Source: Elusimicrobia bacterium RIFOXYB2_FULL_49_7 (GTDB lineage Bacteria; Fibrobacterota; OXYB2-FULL-49-7). From it: 38,122 nt of DNA. Position numbers and translations under genes: made by a program. Below, one piece after another: positions 1 to 9,136 of this stretch. The notes under the pieces were generated by a model. It had not been told where the DNA came from. It ran no database searches and saw only the letters and a list, made by a program, of their open reading frames with translations. The DNA lies in assembly GCA_001800515.1 (NCBI GenBank), contig MGVN01000115.1, forward strand, positions 28,980 through 67,101. Reading direction: 5' to 3'. How positions within the stretch are numbered: position 1 is the stretch's first letter; every line of letters starts with the position of its first letter.

Positions 1-1
1 C

Positions 2-3000
2 ACACCCTTTTCCCTTTTCCCGGTTTCCAACGCCACCTTAAGCCCCACACAGTATCTCCATTGGCGGGCAACCGACGGCGACTCTCTGGGCCTGACCCCG
101 GATACCCTGCATTACACGGTAGTGGTCGACAACAATGCGGACTTCTCCAGTCCCATCGGCACCACCGTCAACATCACAGCCGACAGTATCCGTATTGATC
201 AACTCACTAATCACAATAGCATGCTGGACAATGTGCAATATTATTGGAAGGTAGCAGCCACGGACAACCACGAACTCCAGGGCATTTTTACCTCGGGCAA
301 TGAATCGTTCTGGTTCAACAGTGTCAATAACCCGCCTCCGACACCCTCATCGCTCCGACCCCTCGCGGGCGGCACAGTCCATCCTTCGGACAGCCTGAAA
401 TGGACCGCAGGATTGGATGCGGATCCTTTCGATACCACCACTTTTGTCATTGAAATAAGTCTTACTTCAAATTTCAGCATCCTCCTCTCATCGGACACGA
501 CTCGCTCCTCTTTTGTGATCCTGAACCGTTTGCCGAATTATCGTCTTTTGCAAGACAACACCATCCTTTACTGGCGGGTGCATGGCATTGATCAATCGGA
601 CGTCAGTTCGGGCTTGGCGGGCGGAGCATTGCAGACTTTAACCTATCGATCCACTGCTCCGGCTCTACCGGTTGCTTGGTCTCCACCGAACAATGCCATT
701 TTCTATCCTTCGGAGCAGCTCTCTTGGACCGCCAGTATTGATGCGGACGCCGGATTGGAAGATACTCTATATTATGTGCTGGCATTAAGTTTGGTTTCTG
801 ATTTCAGTACTTTGTTGTCAACAGACACCTCCGTAGACACCTTCCGAACCATTGAGGAACTCGACGGTTATTCCCTTTTTCCGAACAACGCACAATATTA
901 CTGGCGCATGCGCACCGTAGACAACCACCGCACTCAAAGCGCCTGGAGCAACGGATTCAACTTCATCCTGAACAAATCCAATCAGCGCCCGCCGGAACCG
1001 GTTATCCTTTCTCCGGTAGATACGGCCGTGGCAGACTCCTCTTCCCGGTTTGTCTGGCACCGGTCAATTGATGCGGACCCGGGCAACACCGTTACCTATT
1101 CCTTACTCATCGGATCCGATTCTCTTTTGTCGGACACCCTTGTCCAAGTCCAAAACCTTGCGGACACGGCCTTTACCCTGGACAGCCTTCTGCACATCAA
1201 CCTGCGCATGGCCACCCTGACCGATGATCACTTCTACTACTGGGCCGTGGCAGCCAAAGACAATCATCAGGCCCTTTCCTCTTTCAGTGCAATCGGTTAC
1301 TTTTTCGCCAATCTGGCCAATGATACGCCTGCAGTTCCCGTTTCCTTGCAACCCTCCTTCGGCGCGTTGGTCTTTCCAACCGAATACCTGCGCTGGTATG
1401 CCGGTATTTCGGATGAATTTCGCGACACGTCACGATATATCATCCAAATGGCACGCGATTCGCTTTTCACAGACCTGTTGATTGTAGGCGATACGGTAAC
1501 AGCAGATACGGCGGTCCGATTGTCCTCTCTGACCCATTTCGGAGCTCTGCCCAATGAGGTCTATCTTTTCTGGCGGGTAGCAGCCGTTGATCAAGCCGGA
1601 CTGACTCACGGTTTTTCCGCTGATGCTAAAATTTTCTTCAGTCTGTCCAATACGGCACCCTCGATCCCCTTAAATCCGCTCCCCAGCGACTCCTCGGTCA
1701 CGGTTTATCCCTCCGGTGAGTTCACCTGGACTGCCAGCACGGACCCGGACCATGATTCCATTGAGTATGAAGTCTGGATCAGCAGCACCCCCTTTAACGA
1801 TACCACGGACAGCCTGTCCGTGACCGCACGTATCCGGGGGATCAACGATTCCCGCGTGGTATTGAACACCTTTTCCATCGGGTATGAACAGCTTCGACAC
1901 CATGACGCCTACTATTGGCGCGTACGGGCCTATGACGAACATTTCACCTCGTCAAACTGGTCCCTCCTGAAGTCCTTCCGTTTTGCTTCCACCCCCCCTA
2001 CTCTTGTATCTGTTGTTTTTCCGCAGGATAGTACCACACTCAAGATTTCCGATTCCATTGGATGGTCATCTTCATCGGATGCGGATGCGGGTCCATTGGA
2101 CTCTCTACGTTATGAAATCACGGTGGACAATGAAGATGACTTCCTGTCACCGGCTTCCGTGGATACCTTGGTGTCGGACACCGTCGTCACCTTACGCGAC
2201 CTGCGCGGAGTGGATAGTCTGCAAAACGACGTTTATTATTTCTGGCGGGTACGCGCTCTGGACGTTCACGGTGCAGCCGGTGATTATTCCGGAAGCGGTC
2301 TTTTCTTTTTCAACCGCACCAATACACGACCCGATCAGCCGAACACATTGTATCCTTCCTCATCCGTTCCGATCCTATCGTATCGTGCCTTCCAAACCCT
2401 TCGATGGATTGGAACGGATCCGGACAAGGACGACATCCTTTCCTTCCGCGTGGAAATCTCAAGGGACAGCACCTTTGGAACCCTCGTGCTGGCAGCCAAT
2501 GGTTGGGACACTTCGGCGATCCGATTATCCGATTTCGCTCATTTTGCGCAGCGATTAATTGACGATTCGCTCTATTTCTGGCGGGTACGCGCTCAAGACC
2601 AACAGGGTGTGGTATCCGGTTCTTCGCTTCCGGGACGGTTCATTTATGATGCCGTGGATGACCAGGCTTCTTCGCCCGTCATTGTCACGCCCGCCATTGG
2701 CGGATATATGGTCTCCGCTTCGAGCTTGTCCTGGAAAAACAGCACGGACGCCGACGACACGCTGATCATTTACAGAGTAAGCGTGTCGTCCGACTCCCTT
2801 TTCACCCGGATGGTAGCGGAAAACAGCGCTGTTTCCAAAAGCTCGGATTCCATCACCTCCCTCCTTCTCTCCGCATTGTCCGGAAGCGACACCTTGACTG
2901 AAGGTCACCTTTATTACTGGTGCGTGGTCCCTTATAGTATGACGGATAGCGGCTGGGTAGCCGGAGAACCTTCCTCCACCATGAAATTTTGGGTGGGCCG

Positions 3001-3970
3001 TTCCGCCATTTTCTATGATCCCCGAGTCGCTTCCCTGTCCGTGGTCACCCCAACAGGGCTCACCGACACGGCCAATATCATCCGATCTCTGGGTCATGAT
3101 CTGGTCATTGCCTTTGCGGACAGTACCGTCACCCGACCCGTGTGCGTTGAAATCACCCGTATTCCCGTTCAGGGTTCCCTGGGCGGCGCTTATCTTGAAC
3201 TATCGGACTCAGCGAATCGCGCCATTCAGAAGAAAGTCATCGACGCGGATCGGTATGTCCTCGGAGATAAACACATGGTGCGCGTAGGCGAGCCGGTTTT
3301 CTCCATTCGCGCCTTTGATCTGGATCATCCGGACCGGGCCGCCACCCTTGAAAAATCGGTACTTCTGCAATTCGCCTGTCATGACACTAATCAGGACGGT
3401 TATGCGGACCAAACCCCGCAAGGTGTTCGTATCCCGCTATCCGCATTCTCCATTTTCCGGCTGAATGAAAAAACCGGCCGTTGGGAACCCGTTTCTTCAA
3501 GCCGGGACAGCTCCACCGAATCGCAAAGCACGCCACTGATGAAAGCATTTCGACAGAAACAAATCGTGTCCGACCCACGTGTTGTCCGCGCCCTGACTCC
3601 CCATTTCAGTATTTATACGGTCATGGCCTATCAACAGGCTCAAAAACCGTTCGAGGACTTCAAGGTCTTTCCCAGCCCCTTTCTCCTCTCATCTAACGGA
3701 AATCCGGTCACTCTTCAATATTATCTGAGCGAAGAGGCCGATATCCTGATTCAGATTTACAGCAAGACCGGCGGGCTGGTTTTTGAAAAGCGCATTAAAA
3801 AAGGCGCTGTCGGCGGCCGTGCCAATACGGTGCCTACCGAGATTCACTGGAACGGCCGCAATCAGGCCGGCCGTTTGGTCGGCAACGGCGTCTATATCGT
3901 TAAAGTCATCGCAAAACCTTCAAGCGGGGGTGAATACACCTCGACTCAGTATTTAGGAGTGGTCAAATGA
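2..3970 (+). CDS. Giant secreted FN3-like repeat protein with FlgD-like C-terminal domain (5' truncated)
   Basis: The reading frame is open from base 2, so the gene starts before the window; the GTG at 122 is an internal codon. The visible part (about 1320 residues) has nine modules of roughly 105 residues. Each ends in a strand like YYWRVRAxD and begins with an acidic motif such as SIDADPG or STDPDHD. After the modules come a beta-rich region containing DTNQDGYAD, which resembles a calcium-binding loop, and a last segment of about 100 residues. That segment (VFPSPFLLS, then IHWNGRNQAGRLVGNGVYIV) fits the FlgD-Ig/CHU-type C-terminal fold seen on secreted FCB proteins. It is probably a surface or extracellular adhesin-like scaffold; the ligand is unknown. 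Its stop overlaps the next start as ATGA, so it is cotranscribed with the PorV-TPR gene. The repeat architecture is secure, the role is not. Confidence 0.85.
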   Translation, partial: TPFSLFPVSNATLSPTQYLHWRATDGDSLGLTPDTLHYTVVVDNNADFSSPIGTTVNITADSIRIDQLTNHNSMLDNVQYYWKVAATDNHELQGIFTSGNESFWFNSVNNPPPTPSSLRPLAGGTVHPSDSLKWTAGLDADPFDTTTFVIEISLTSNFSILLSSDTTRSSFVILNRLPNYRLLQDNTILYWRVHGIDQSDVSSGLAGGALQTLTYRSTAPALPVAWSPPNNAIFYPSEQLSWTASIDADAGLEDTLYYVLALSLVSDFSTLLSTDTSVDTFRTIEELDGYSLFPNNAQYYWRMRTVDNHRTQSAWSNGFNFILNKSNQRPPEPVILSPVDTAVADSSSRFVWHRSIDADPGNTVTYSLLIGSDSLLSDTLVQVQNLADTAFTLDSLLHINLRMATLTDDHFYYWAVAAKDNHQALSSFSAIGYFFANLANDTPAVPVSLQPSFGALVFPTEYLRWYAGISDEFRDTSRYIIQMARDSLFTDLLIVGDTVTADTAVRLSSLTHFGALPNEVYLFWRVAAVDQAGLTHGFSADAKIFFSLSNTAPSIPLNPLPSDSSVTVYPSGEFTWTASTDPDHDSIEYEVWISSTPFNDTTDSLSVTARIRGINDSRVVLNTFSIGYEQLRHHDAYYWRVRAYDEHFTSSNWSLLKSFRFASTPPTLVSVVFPQDSTTLKISDSIGWSSSSDADAGPLDSLRYEITVDNEDDFLSPASVDTLVSDTVVTLRDLRGVDSLQNDVYYFWRVRALDVHGAAGDYSGSGLFFFNRTNTRPDQPNTLYPSSSVPILSYRAFQTLRWIGTDPDKDDILSFRVEISRDSTFGTLVLAANGWDTSAIRLSDFAHFAQRLIDDSLYFWRVRAQDQQGVVSGSSLPGRFIYDAVDDQASSPVIVTPAIGGYMVSASSLSWKNSTDADDTLIIYRVSVSSDSLFTRMVAENSAVSKSSDSITSLLLSALSGSDTLTEGHLYYWCVVPYSMTDSGWVAGEPSSTMKFWVGRSAIFYDPRVASLSVVTPTGLTDTANIIRSLGHDLVIAFADSTVTRPVCVEITRIPVQGSLGGAYLELSDSANRAIQKKVIDADRYVLGDKHMVRVGEPVFSIRAFDLDHPDRAATLEKSVLLQFACHDTNQDGYADQTPQGVRIPLSAFSIFRLNEKTGRWEPVSSSRDSSTESQSTPLMKAFRQKQIVSDPRVVRALTPHFSIYTVMAYQQAQKPFEDFKVFPSPFLLSSNGNPVTLQYYLSEEADILIQIYSKTGGLVFEKRIKKGAVGGRANTVPTEIHWNGRNQAGRLVGNGVYIVKVIAKPSSGGEYTSTQYLGVVK

Positions 3971-6255
3971 ACATGAAACCATTGACAATCATCTTAGGCG
4001 TCGCTCTGGCACTACAGCTCGCGCAAGCCCAAGACTATGGGCTGCCCGGAGACTACCTCTTGGAATTATATCCCAGCGCCCGAGCCTTGGCCATGGGGGG
4101 AGGATCGGTTGCCGCCTGCGACAATTCAGACGCGCTTTTCCTGAATCCGGGCGCGCTCGGCCAATTGACATACTCGGAATTCGCCGCACTTTACCAGCGA
4201 ATGTTCGAGGGTCTGCATTATTACACCTCCGCTTTTGCTTATCCCATGGGACGCATGGGCGTCCTGGGTATGGGAGTCATCGGCACCACTTCTCCCGAGA
4301 TTCCGGAAATTGACAGTTGGGGAATCAAACACGGCACCTACCGCACCGGCGACAACAGCGTTCTGCTTTCCTATGGCCGGAAATTAGGCCGGTTCGGAAG
4401 CGTGGGCGGTTCCCTAAAAATGGCCACCCAGACCGTGGACACTTATTCCGGTATGGGCGTCGGGTTTGATGTGGGCGGGGTCTGCCTTCCCTTACCCTGG
4501 CTGTCGCTCGGAGCGGCCCTATTCAATCTCGGCGGACCCACGCTTCGCCTGAATAAGACGGACGAATCCTTTACCACGGCCTTTCGTTCCGGTGCGGCCC
4601 TACATCTTATGAAGGAGAGATTGACGCTCTACGGAGACATCGATATTCTGGATCTCTTGGCAACACAGGATGACTATTCCGGAACCGCTTCTTATCCGAT
4701 CCGGTGGCGAAGCGGAGTCACGTTTTCTCCCTTCCCTTACCTGGCCCTGTCGGCTGGTGTGAACGACCGCATGATAACCGGCGGACTCGGCTTCACGGTA
4801 CGTAACATTTCAGCGGACTACGGACTGGGCTATCACCGGGATGGAAGTGATCTTAATCTGGGTTTTACTCACGCCTTTTCCCTCCGCTTTCCCTTCGGCA
4901 AACCGGTTCCGCAAATCGAGGAGGATCTGGCTCAAAAAACCCGTGAGGTGGAAAGCCGCCGCAACCTCCAGGAAGGCCAACAGCTTTATATCCGGGGTTT
5001 TCACGGAGAGGCACGGAAACTCATCAGCACCTATGTCTCCGCCCATCCGGAGGATAAAAATGCCGCCGCCCTTTTGGCCGAAGTCGAAGGAAAACTGGCT
5101 TCCGGTGAAGTGGACCATCTGGTCACGAGTGCGGAAAAGGAGATGGGCAAACGTAATTATGCGGAGGCAGACAATCTGCTTTCGCAGGCCATCAGCCTAT
5201 TGCCGTCCCATGAGAAAGCAAACCAACTCAAACAGAAGCTCCTTATGCTTTCCGGAAACGCGGAACGGGTGGAACATATCAAATCCCTTTACGCGAAAAA
5301 TAAATATGAGGAAATGGCTAAGGAGCTTGATGTCGTTCTTTCTCTTGATTCAACCGATGCAGGAGCACTGGAATACCGGTCCAAAATCTCGGCTTTCCTG
5401 AACCAGCGCGAAGCGGACAAACATTACAATGCGGCTTCCAAGTGCTATTATGAAGAGAAGAATACGGAAAAAGCGAATACCGAACTCCAACAGGCGCTGG
5501 CCCTGAAACCGGATCATAAAGAAGCGCTTGTCCTCTATGAAAAAATCAGCGGCGAAGTCAAAGCACTCTACCTGAAAAAGGTCGGACAAATGGTGGATGC
5601 CAAAGGTCTTTCTGTGGACAATCAGGATCTGAAGAAACTGATTCAACTCGACGTGCAGGATCGGTTGGTGAATACACGCAAGCTCCTGGATGCCGGCCAA
5701 ATCGCCCCGGCCCTGGCAGAGGTGGACGCCATCCTACGCGAAAATCCGGACAATACGGAAGCCAAGACACTGAAGGCCAAGGGCTTGGCGTTCCAGGAAG
5801 CGGACAAGGCAATGATGCTCTACAATGAAGCCTTGAAACTTCTGAATGACAACAAATTGGCTGATGCGGAAGCCAAAGCTGCGGAAGCGCTGCAACATGA
5901 CGCCGGGAACCAAAAGGCCAAAGGGTTACTGGATGACATCCGTCTGAAACAGCGACGCGAGAATCTGGATGCCGCAGAAAAGAAAATGGCAAGCGGCAAA
6001 CGTGAAGATTTGGAAAGTGCGCGCAAAATGGTTGAGGATTACATCGCTGTGGACAGTGAAAATGAACGTGCACAAAAACTCCTGAAGGATATTCAAACCG
6101 ATCTTTACGTGTCGGACGCCAACCTGCTGATCGATAAAGGAGAATATGAAAAGGCGGACCAGATGATTCAGAAAGCGCTGCAGGCTAATCCGGATAATAA
6201 AAAAGCACAAGACGCCTTTAAAAATCTTCGGGAGGCCATGGATGCCCTGCAATAA
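3967..6255 (+). CDS. PorV/PorQ-like outer-membrane barrel fused to TPR repeats
   Basis: The 762-residue product starts with a signal peptide (cleavage likely after AQAQ, residue 22). Residues 35-64 match the PorV/PorQ (UPF0164) N-terminal pattern: YPSARALAMGGGSVA, then a DALFLNPG motif. A glycine- and aromatic-rich beta-strand region continues to about residue 315. From about 330 to the end it becomes helical TPR-like repeats (AEADNLLSQAI, NTELQQALALKPDHKEAL, EYEKADQMIQKALQANPDN). PorV proteins act with the type IX secretion system at the outer membrane and usually end after the barrel, near 330-400 residues, so the long TPR tail is an unusual fusion. It would face the periplasm and could bind partner proteins. 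The start overlaps the upstream stop by 4 bases. Barrel assignment is by pattern only. Confidence 0.8.
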   Translation: MNMKPLTIILGVALALQLAQAQDYGLPGDYLLELYPSARALAMGGGSVAACDNSDALFLNPGALGQLTYSEFAALYQRMFEGLHYYTSAFAYPMGRMGVLGMGVIGTTSPEIPEIDSWGIKHGTYRTGDNSVLLSYGRKLGRFGSVGGSLKMATQTVDTYSGMGVGFDVGGVCLPLPWLSLGAALFNLGGPTLRLNKTDESFTTAFRSGAALHLMKERLTLYGDIDILDLLATQDDYSGTASYPIRWRSGVTFSPFPYLALSAGVNDRMITGGLGFTVRNISADYGLGYHRDGSDLNLGFTHAFSLRFPFGKPVPQIEEDLAQKTREVESRRNLQEGQQLYIRGFHGEARKLISTYVSAHPEDKNAAALLAEVEGKLASGEVDHLVTSAEKEMGKRNYAEADNLLSQAISLLPSHEKANQLKQKLLMLSGNAERVEHIKSLYAKNKYEEMAKELDVVLSLDSTDAGALEYRSKISAFLNQREADKHYNAASKCYYEEKNTEKANTELQQALALKPDHKEALVLYEKISGEVKALYLKKVGQMVDAKGLSVDNQDLKKLIQLDVQDRLVNTRKLLDAGQIAPALAEVDAILRENPDNTEAKTLKAKGLAFQEADKAMMLYNEALKLLNDNKLADAEAKAAEALQHDAGNQKAKGLLDDIRLKQRRENLDAAEKKMASGKREDLESARKMVEDYIAVDSENERAQKLLKDIQTDLYVSDANLLIDKGEYEKADQMIQKALQANPDNKKAQDAFKNLREAMDALQ

Positions 6256-6769
6256 GCGACACCTCATTCGTCACCCCTTTTTCCTTGCTTTAGCGACATG
6301 GCTCTTAGGGGTCATCCTCCCGGCGATTGCACAACCGGACGACATAAATGATTTCGTTAAAAGCACTTTTTGGCCCAATGATTCCGTCTCGGTGGTTGAA
6401 AACAACACGGTCGAAATTCTGCGGGATGTCAGTGACGCCTACCTGGCCACACGCCCCACGACAGGCAACGGTTTTTTTCAGAATTTCGTCCTGCTTCATG
6501 CTTTTTCCACCCTGTCCGGCCCGCAAACCAAGCTGCTTTTCGACCGTTTTCCGGAAATCACCAAGGTTCGTCTGGTTCTTTTATTCCGAAAACCGGGCAT
6601 GGCCGTTCCTGTTGTTGCAGCCAAGGTACGCATCAATCGAGCCACCTTTGATTCCGCCCCCTTTCTAACCACGGTGACACTGAAACAAAAGTCGCCCGAA
6701 TCTTTTCTAACCAAAGCAAAATCCGTATTTGATGCAGTCTGGATGAATGACATTCTGAAAAACGAATAA
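6242..6769 (+). CDS. Small secreted protein of unknown function
   Basis: This 175-residue protein has an N-terminal signal peptide (HPFFLALATWLLGVILPAIAQ, cleavage near residue 30) and no lipobox cysteine. The mature part, about 145 residues, mixes helix and strand and has no motif I recognise. The ATG lies inside the end of the TPR gene (14-base overlap) behind a GGGAGG ribosome site, which supports this start. It is the third gene of the operon, between the PorV-TPR and the first STAS membrane protein, so a periplasmic partner is plausible but unproven. Confidence 0.75.
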   Translation: MPCNKRHLIRHPFFLALATWLLGVILPAIAQPDDINDFVKSTFWPNDSVSVVENNTVEILRDVSDAYLATRPTTGNGFFQNFVLLHAFSTLSGPQTKLLFDRFPEITKVRLVLLFRKPGMAVPVVAAKVRINRATFDSAPFLTTVTLKQKSPESFLTKAKSVFDAVWMNDILKNE

Positions 6770-6780
6770 AGGTAAACCCG

Positions 6781-7734
6781 ATGAACTTTAAAATCGAACA
6801 AAAAGAACAATACCTCTTGATCCGGTTTTCCGTTGAAGACGAACCGGCGCAGCCGCTGTCCATTGCGCTGACCCCCTTTCTGAACAAGGCCAATCTCTTT
6901 ACGGCTTTTGACTTCTCGACCGTCCGAAAACTGGATCTCAAATCCCTGAGTCTTCTGGAACCGGCGTTGCAAGCAGTCTGGAAAACAGGCCGCAAAGCGG
7001 CCCTCTGTGGAGCGGACCCATCCATGCTCAAGGTGCTCGACGCGGCCGGTCTGCTTCTGAACACCGTAACGTTTCCGGACATCGCCTCTCTGGAGAAAAG
7101 TTTGGCCGACTTTCTCAAAAAATCGCAGCCGACACAAAAAGAAAAGCCTTCGCCCTATGATGAACGCCTACAGACGAAACCTCATGATTGGAAGAATAAC
7201 CTGTCCCTTGCACCCCATATCCAGACCCTCGCTCTCTGCCTTCTCCTGGTTCTTCTCATAGGCGGTTTCCTGAAAACCCGTTCACTGCAACATCAGCTTG
7301 ATACGGTAACCATTGCCCTTTCGCATGTCCGTACGGTTTCCGATTCGCTTCGGCTGAAAGAGCAGAACCAGTCGGCCGAAGAGGCCATTCTCCGGGAATT
7401 GGAACTCGCAACCGCCTCTTCTTCCTCGGCAGAAAGCACCCCTTCCACGGTCGGCATGGAAACGGCCGAATACGACGCAGCCAGTCGCGCGGTCCGTTAT
7501 GCAGGAAAAGATTTCCTTCAGGCCCAGGAACAATATCGGGCAACCCACGGAAATTATGCGGCCGATGCAAAGGCCCTTTCCTTTCAACCCTCTGATCCGA
7601 ATATCCGATTGGAATCCGTATCCCTCTCAGCAGATAAAGAAACCGCTTCCATCATCCTCTCTACCCGGACTCCTCACGGACGTCTGTTAAAGTGGAATAT
7701 CGACACCCATCATCGATGGAAAGCCATACCCTGA
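6781..7734 (+). CDS. STAS domain - transmembrane - coiled-coil protein with pilin-like tail
   Basis: The 317-residue product begins with a STAS-like fold (about residues 1-115; the strand AFDFSTVRKLDLKSLSLLEPAL sits where STAS proteins carry DxSxxxxIDSSG). A charged linker follows, then one membrane helix at about 147-168. A coiled coil and a Ser/Ala-rich linker come next. The C-terminal domain from about 240 (FLQAQEQYRATHGNYA) resembles the helix-to-sheet join of type II/IV pseudopilins. With no signal peptide, the STAS part should be cytoplasmic and the tail periplasmic. The usual phosphorylatable serine is not conserved. The gene is 11 bases downstream of its neighbour with an AAAGG ribosome site. 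The layout parallels the gene at 10593, suggesting paralogues. The STAS call is moderately sure and the pilin-like call is weak. Confidence 0.7.
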   Translation: MNFKIEQKEQYLLIRFSVEDEPAQPLSIALTPFLNKANLFTAFDFSTVRKLDLKSLSLLEPALQAVWKTGRKAALCGADPSMLKVLDAAGLLLNTVTFPDIASLEKSLADFLKKSQPTQKEKPSPYDERLQTKPHDWKNNLSLAPHIQTLALCLLLVLLIGGFLKTRSLQHQLDTVTIALSHVRTVSDSLRLKEQNQSAEEAILRELELATASSSSAESTPSTVGMETAEYDAASRAVRYAGKDFLQAQEQYRATHGNYAADAKALSFQPSDPNIRLESVSLSADKETASIILSTRTPHGRLLKWNIDTHHRWKAIP

Positions 7735-7756
7735 CAGAACAGCAAGGAGCATAAGT

Positions 7757-9112
7757 ATGCAAAATTTTTTATCAGTCTTCATCCCCGTGTTTGCGGTCTT
7801 AATCGGCTTTTCACCGGCCATCAGCCAAAATGATTTGGAGGATATGTACCTTCGAAAAGCAGTGAAAGAATTCGTGGCCAAGCAATATGATGAGGCCGTT
7901 ACGGATCTGGAACAGGTATTAACCGTCAACAAAAGCAACGCAAAAGCAAAAAAACTGCTTTCAAAATGTCTGGAGCGCAAGGCAACCAGTTGTTTGGCTC
8001 AAAATCAGCTGTCCGAAGCGGATCGTCTGATTAAACAAGCTCTGTCCTACGATCCTCAAAATGCGGACGCCATACGGGACCTGGAACAATTAAACAGCTT
8101 GGCCCAGCTGGTAAAGCCCGCACCAACGGCAGCCCCTCAGGGAGGTGCATCAACGGTCGCCTCGCAACCCTCCCTTTCCGGCTATCCGACAACAACAGGC
8201 CCATCCATGCCGCAGCAGATTGTCATTTCCACCCCTGCCGCAGCGGCCGACACCCACCAAACACGGGTCATTTCAGCCCTGCTTCAGAATTTCAACAAAC
8301 AGCAGGACATCATGTCCCAGCAAGTGACCGCGAGCAGCAAAATGATGATGAAAACGGAAGACGATAAGGAAAAGTATCTTCAAGCCCTGGTCCAAAGCGC
8401 TAATCAAAAAAGCGACCTGCTGAAAAATTTCATGGTCATCGGCGGCGGCATTCTCTTGGTTGTCATTCTGATCATTGTGGGTATCTTTTTCTTTGTGTTC
8501 CACAAATTCTCAAGGTCCGCAGAACTTCGGACTCTCCAGGCCACGGACACCATTGCTGCACTCTTATCCGCCCCGGGCGCATCTCAGGGTGGAGGCCATC
8601 CCCTGCTCATCGGCGCGCCTCGGCCGGGCCAGTCCTCGTCTGAAGGCATCCGAACCGTGACCATGGAAGAGCTCAGCACCAAGGATCCCGTCCAACGGGC
8701 ACAGGCCGTGGAAGCGGTGGCTGCGGAAATAATCGAACCGGCAAAAAACCAGCGCATGGAAAAAATCAAGCGGCTCGAGGAACTTCTCAAGGACGACAAC
8801 AACCGGGTGCGCGCCAATGCAGCCAAGGCACTCTATGAGATAGACAAAGAAGCCTCCCTCAATACCCTCCGAGAAATGCTTGAAAGCGAGAGCAAACGGA
8901 TGCGGGCCAGCGCAGTCTGGGCTTTGGGAGAGATTGGAGCCGAGGAATCCTTGGACTTGATTACGGGTGTCAATCACGAAGATGATGAAATCGTGAAATA
9001 CAATACCAAAGTGGCCCTGGAAAAAATACGAAACCTGAACCGCTTCCATATCAGCAAAGAACAACTCGATAAGTTGGATGAAAAATTGGCCCAATATGCG
9101 GACATGGCATAA
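7757..9112 (+). CDS. TPR - transmembrane - HEAT-repeat protein
   Basis: This 451-residue protein has a signal peptide or N-terminal anchor (residues 1-24). Two or three TPR-like units follow (about 28-115: KAVKEFVAKQYDEAVTDLEQ, QLSEADRLIKQALSYDPQN). A Pro/Ala/Gln-rich linker and a polar region lead to a strong membrane helix at about 225-247. The C-terminal part (about 333-430) contains HEAT-type helices (VRANAAKALYEI, MRASAVWALGEIGAEESL). Topology would put TPRs outside and HEAT repeats in the cytoplasm, so it could bridge the periplasmic TPRs of the PorV fusion and the cytoplasmic DnaJ/STAS/GrpE proteins. A good AAGGAG site precedes the ATG. Both repeat families bind proteins, and no catalytic motif is seen. 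Confidence 0.8.
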   Translation: MQNFLSVFIPVFAVLIGFSPAISQNDLEDMYLRKAVKEFVAKQYDEAVTDLEQVLTVNKSNAKAKKLLSKCLERKATSCLAQNQLSEADRLIKQALSYDPQNADAIRDLEQLNSLAQLVKPAPTAAPQGGASTVASQPSLSGYPTTTGPSMPQQIVISTPAAAADTHQTRVISALLQNFNKQQDIMSQQVTASSKMMMKTEDDKEKYLQALVQSANQKSDLLKNFMVIGGGILLVVILIIVGIFFFVFHKFSRSAELRTLQATDTIAALLSAPGASQGGGHPLLIGAPRPGQSSSEGIRTVTMEELSTKDPVQRAQAVEAVAAEIIEPAKNQRMEKIKRLEELLKDDNNRVRANAAKALYEIDKEASLNTLREMLESESKRMRASAVWALGEIGAEESLDLITGVNHEDDEIVKYNTKVALEKIRNLNRFHISKEQLDKLDEKLAQYADMA

Positions 9113-9136
9113 ATCCTTCTTGAAAGCGGTGATAAA

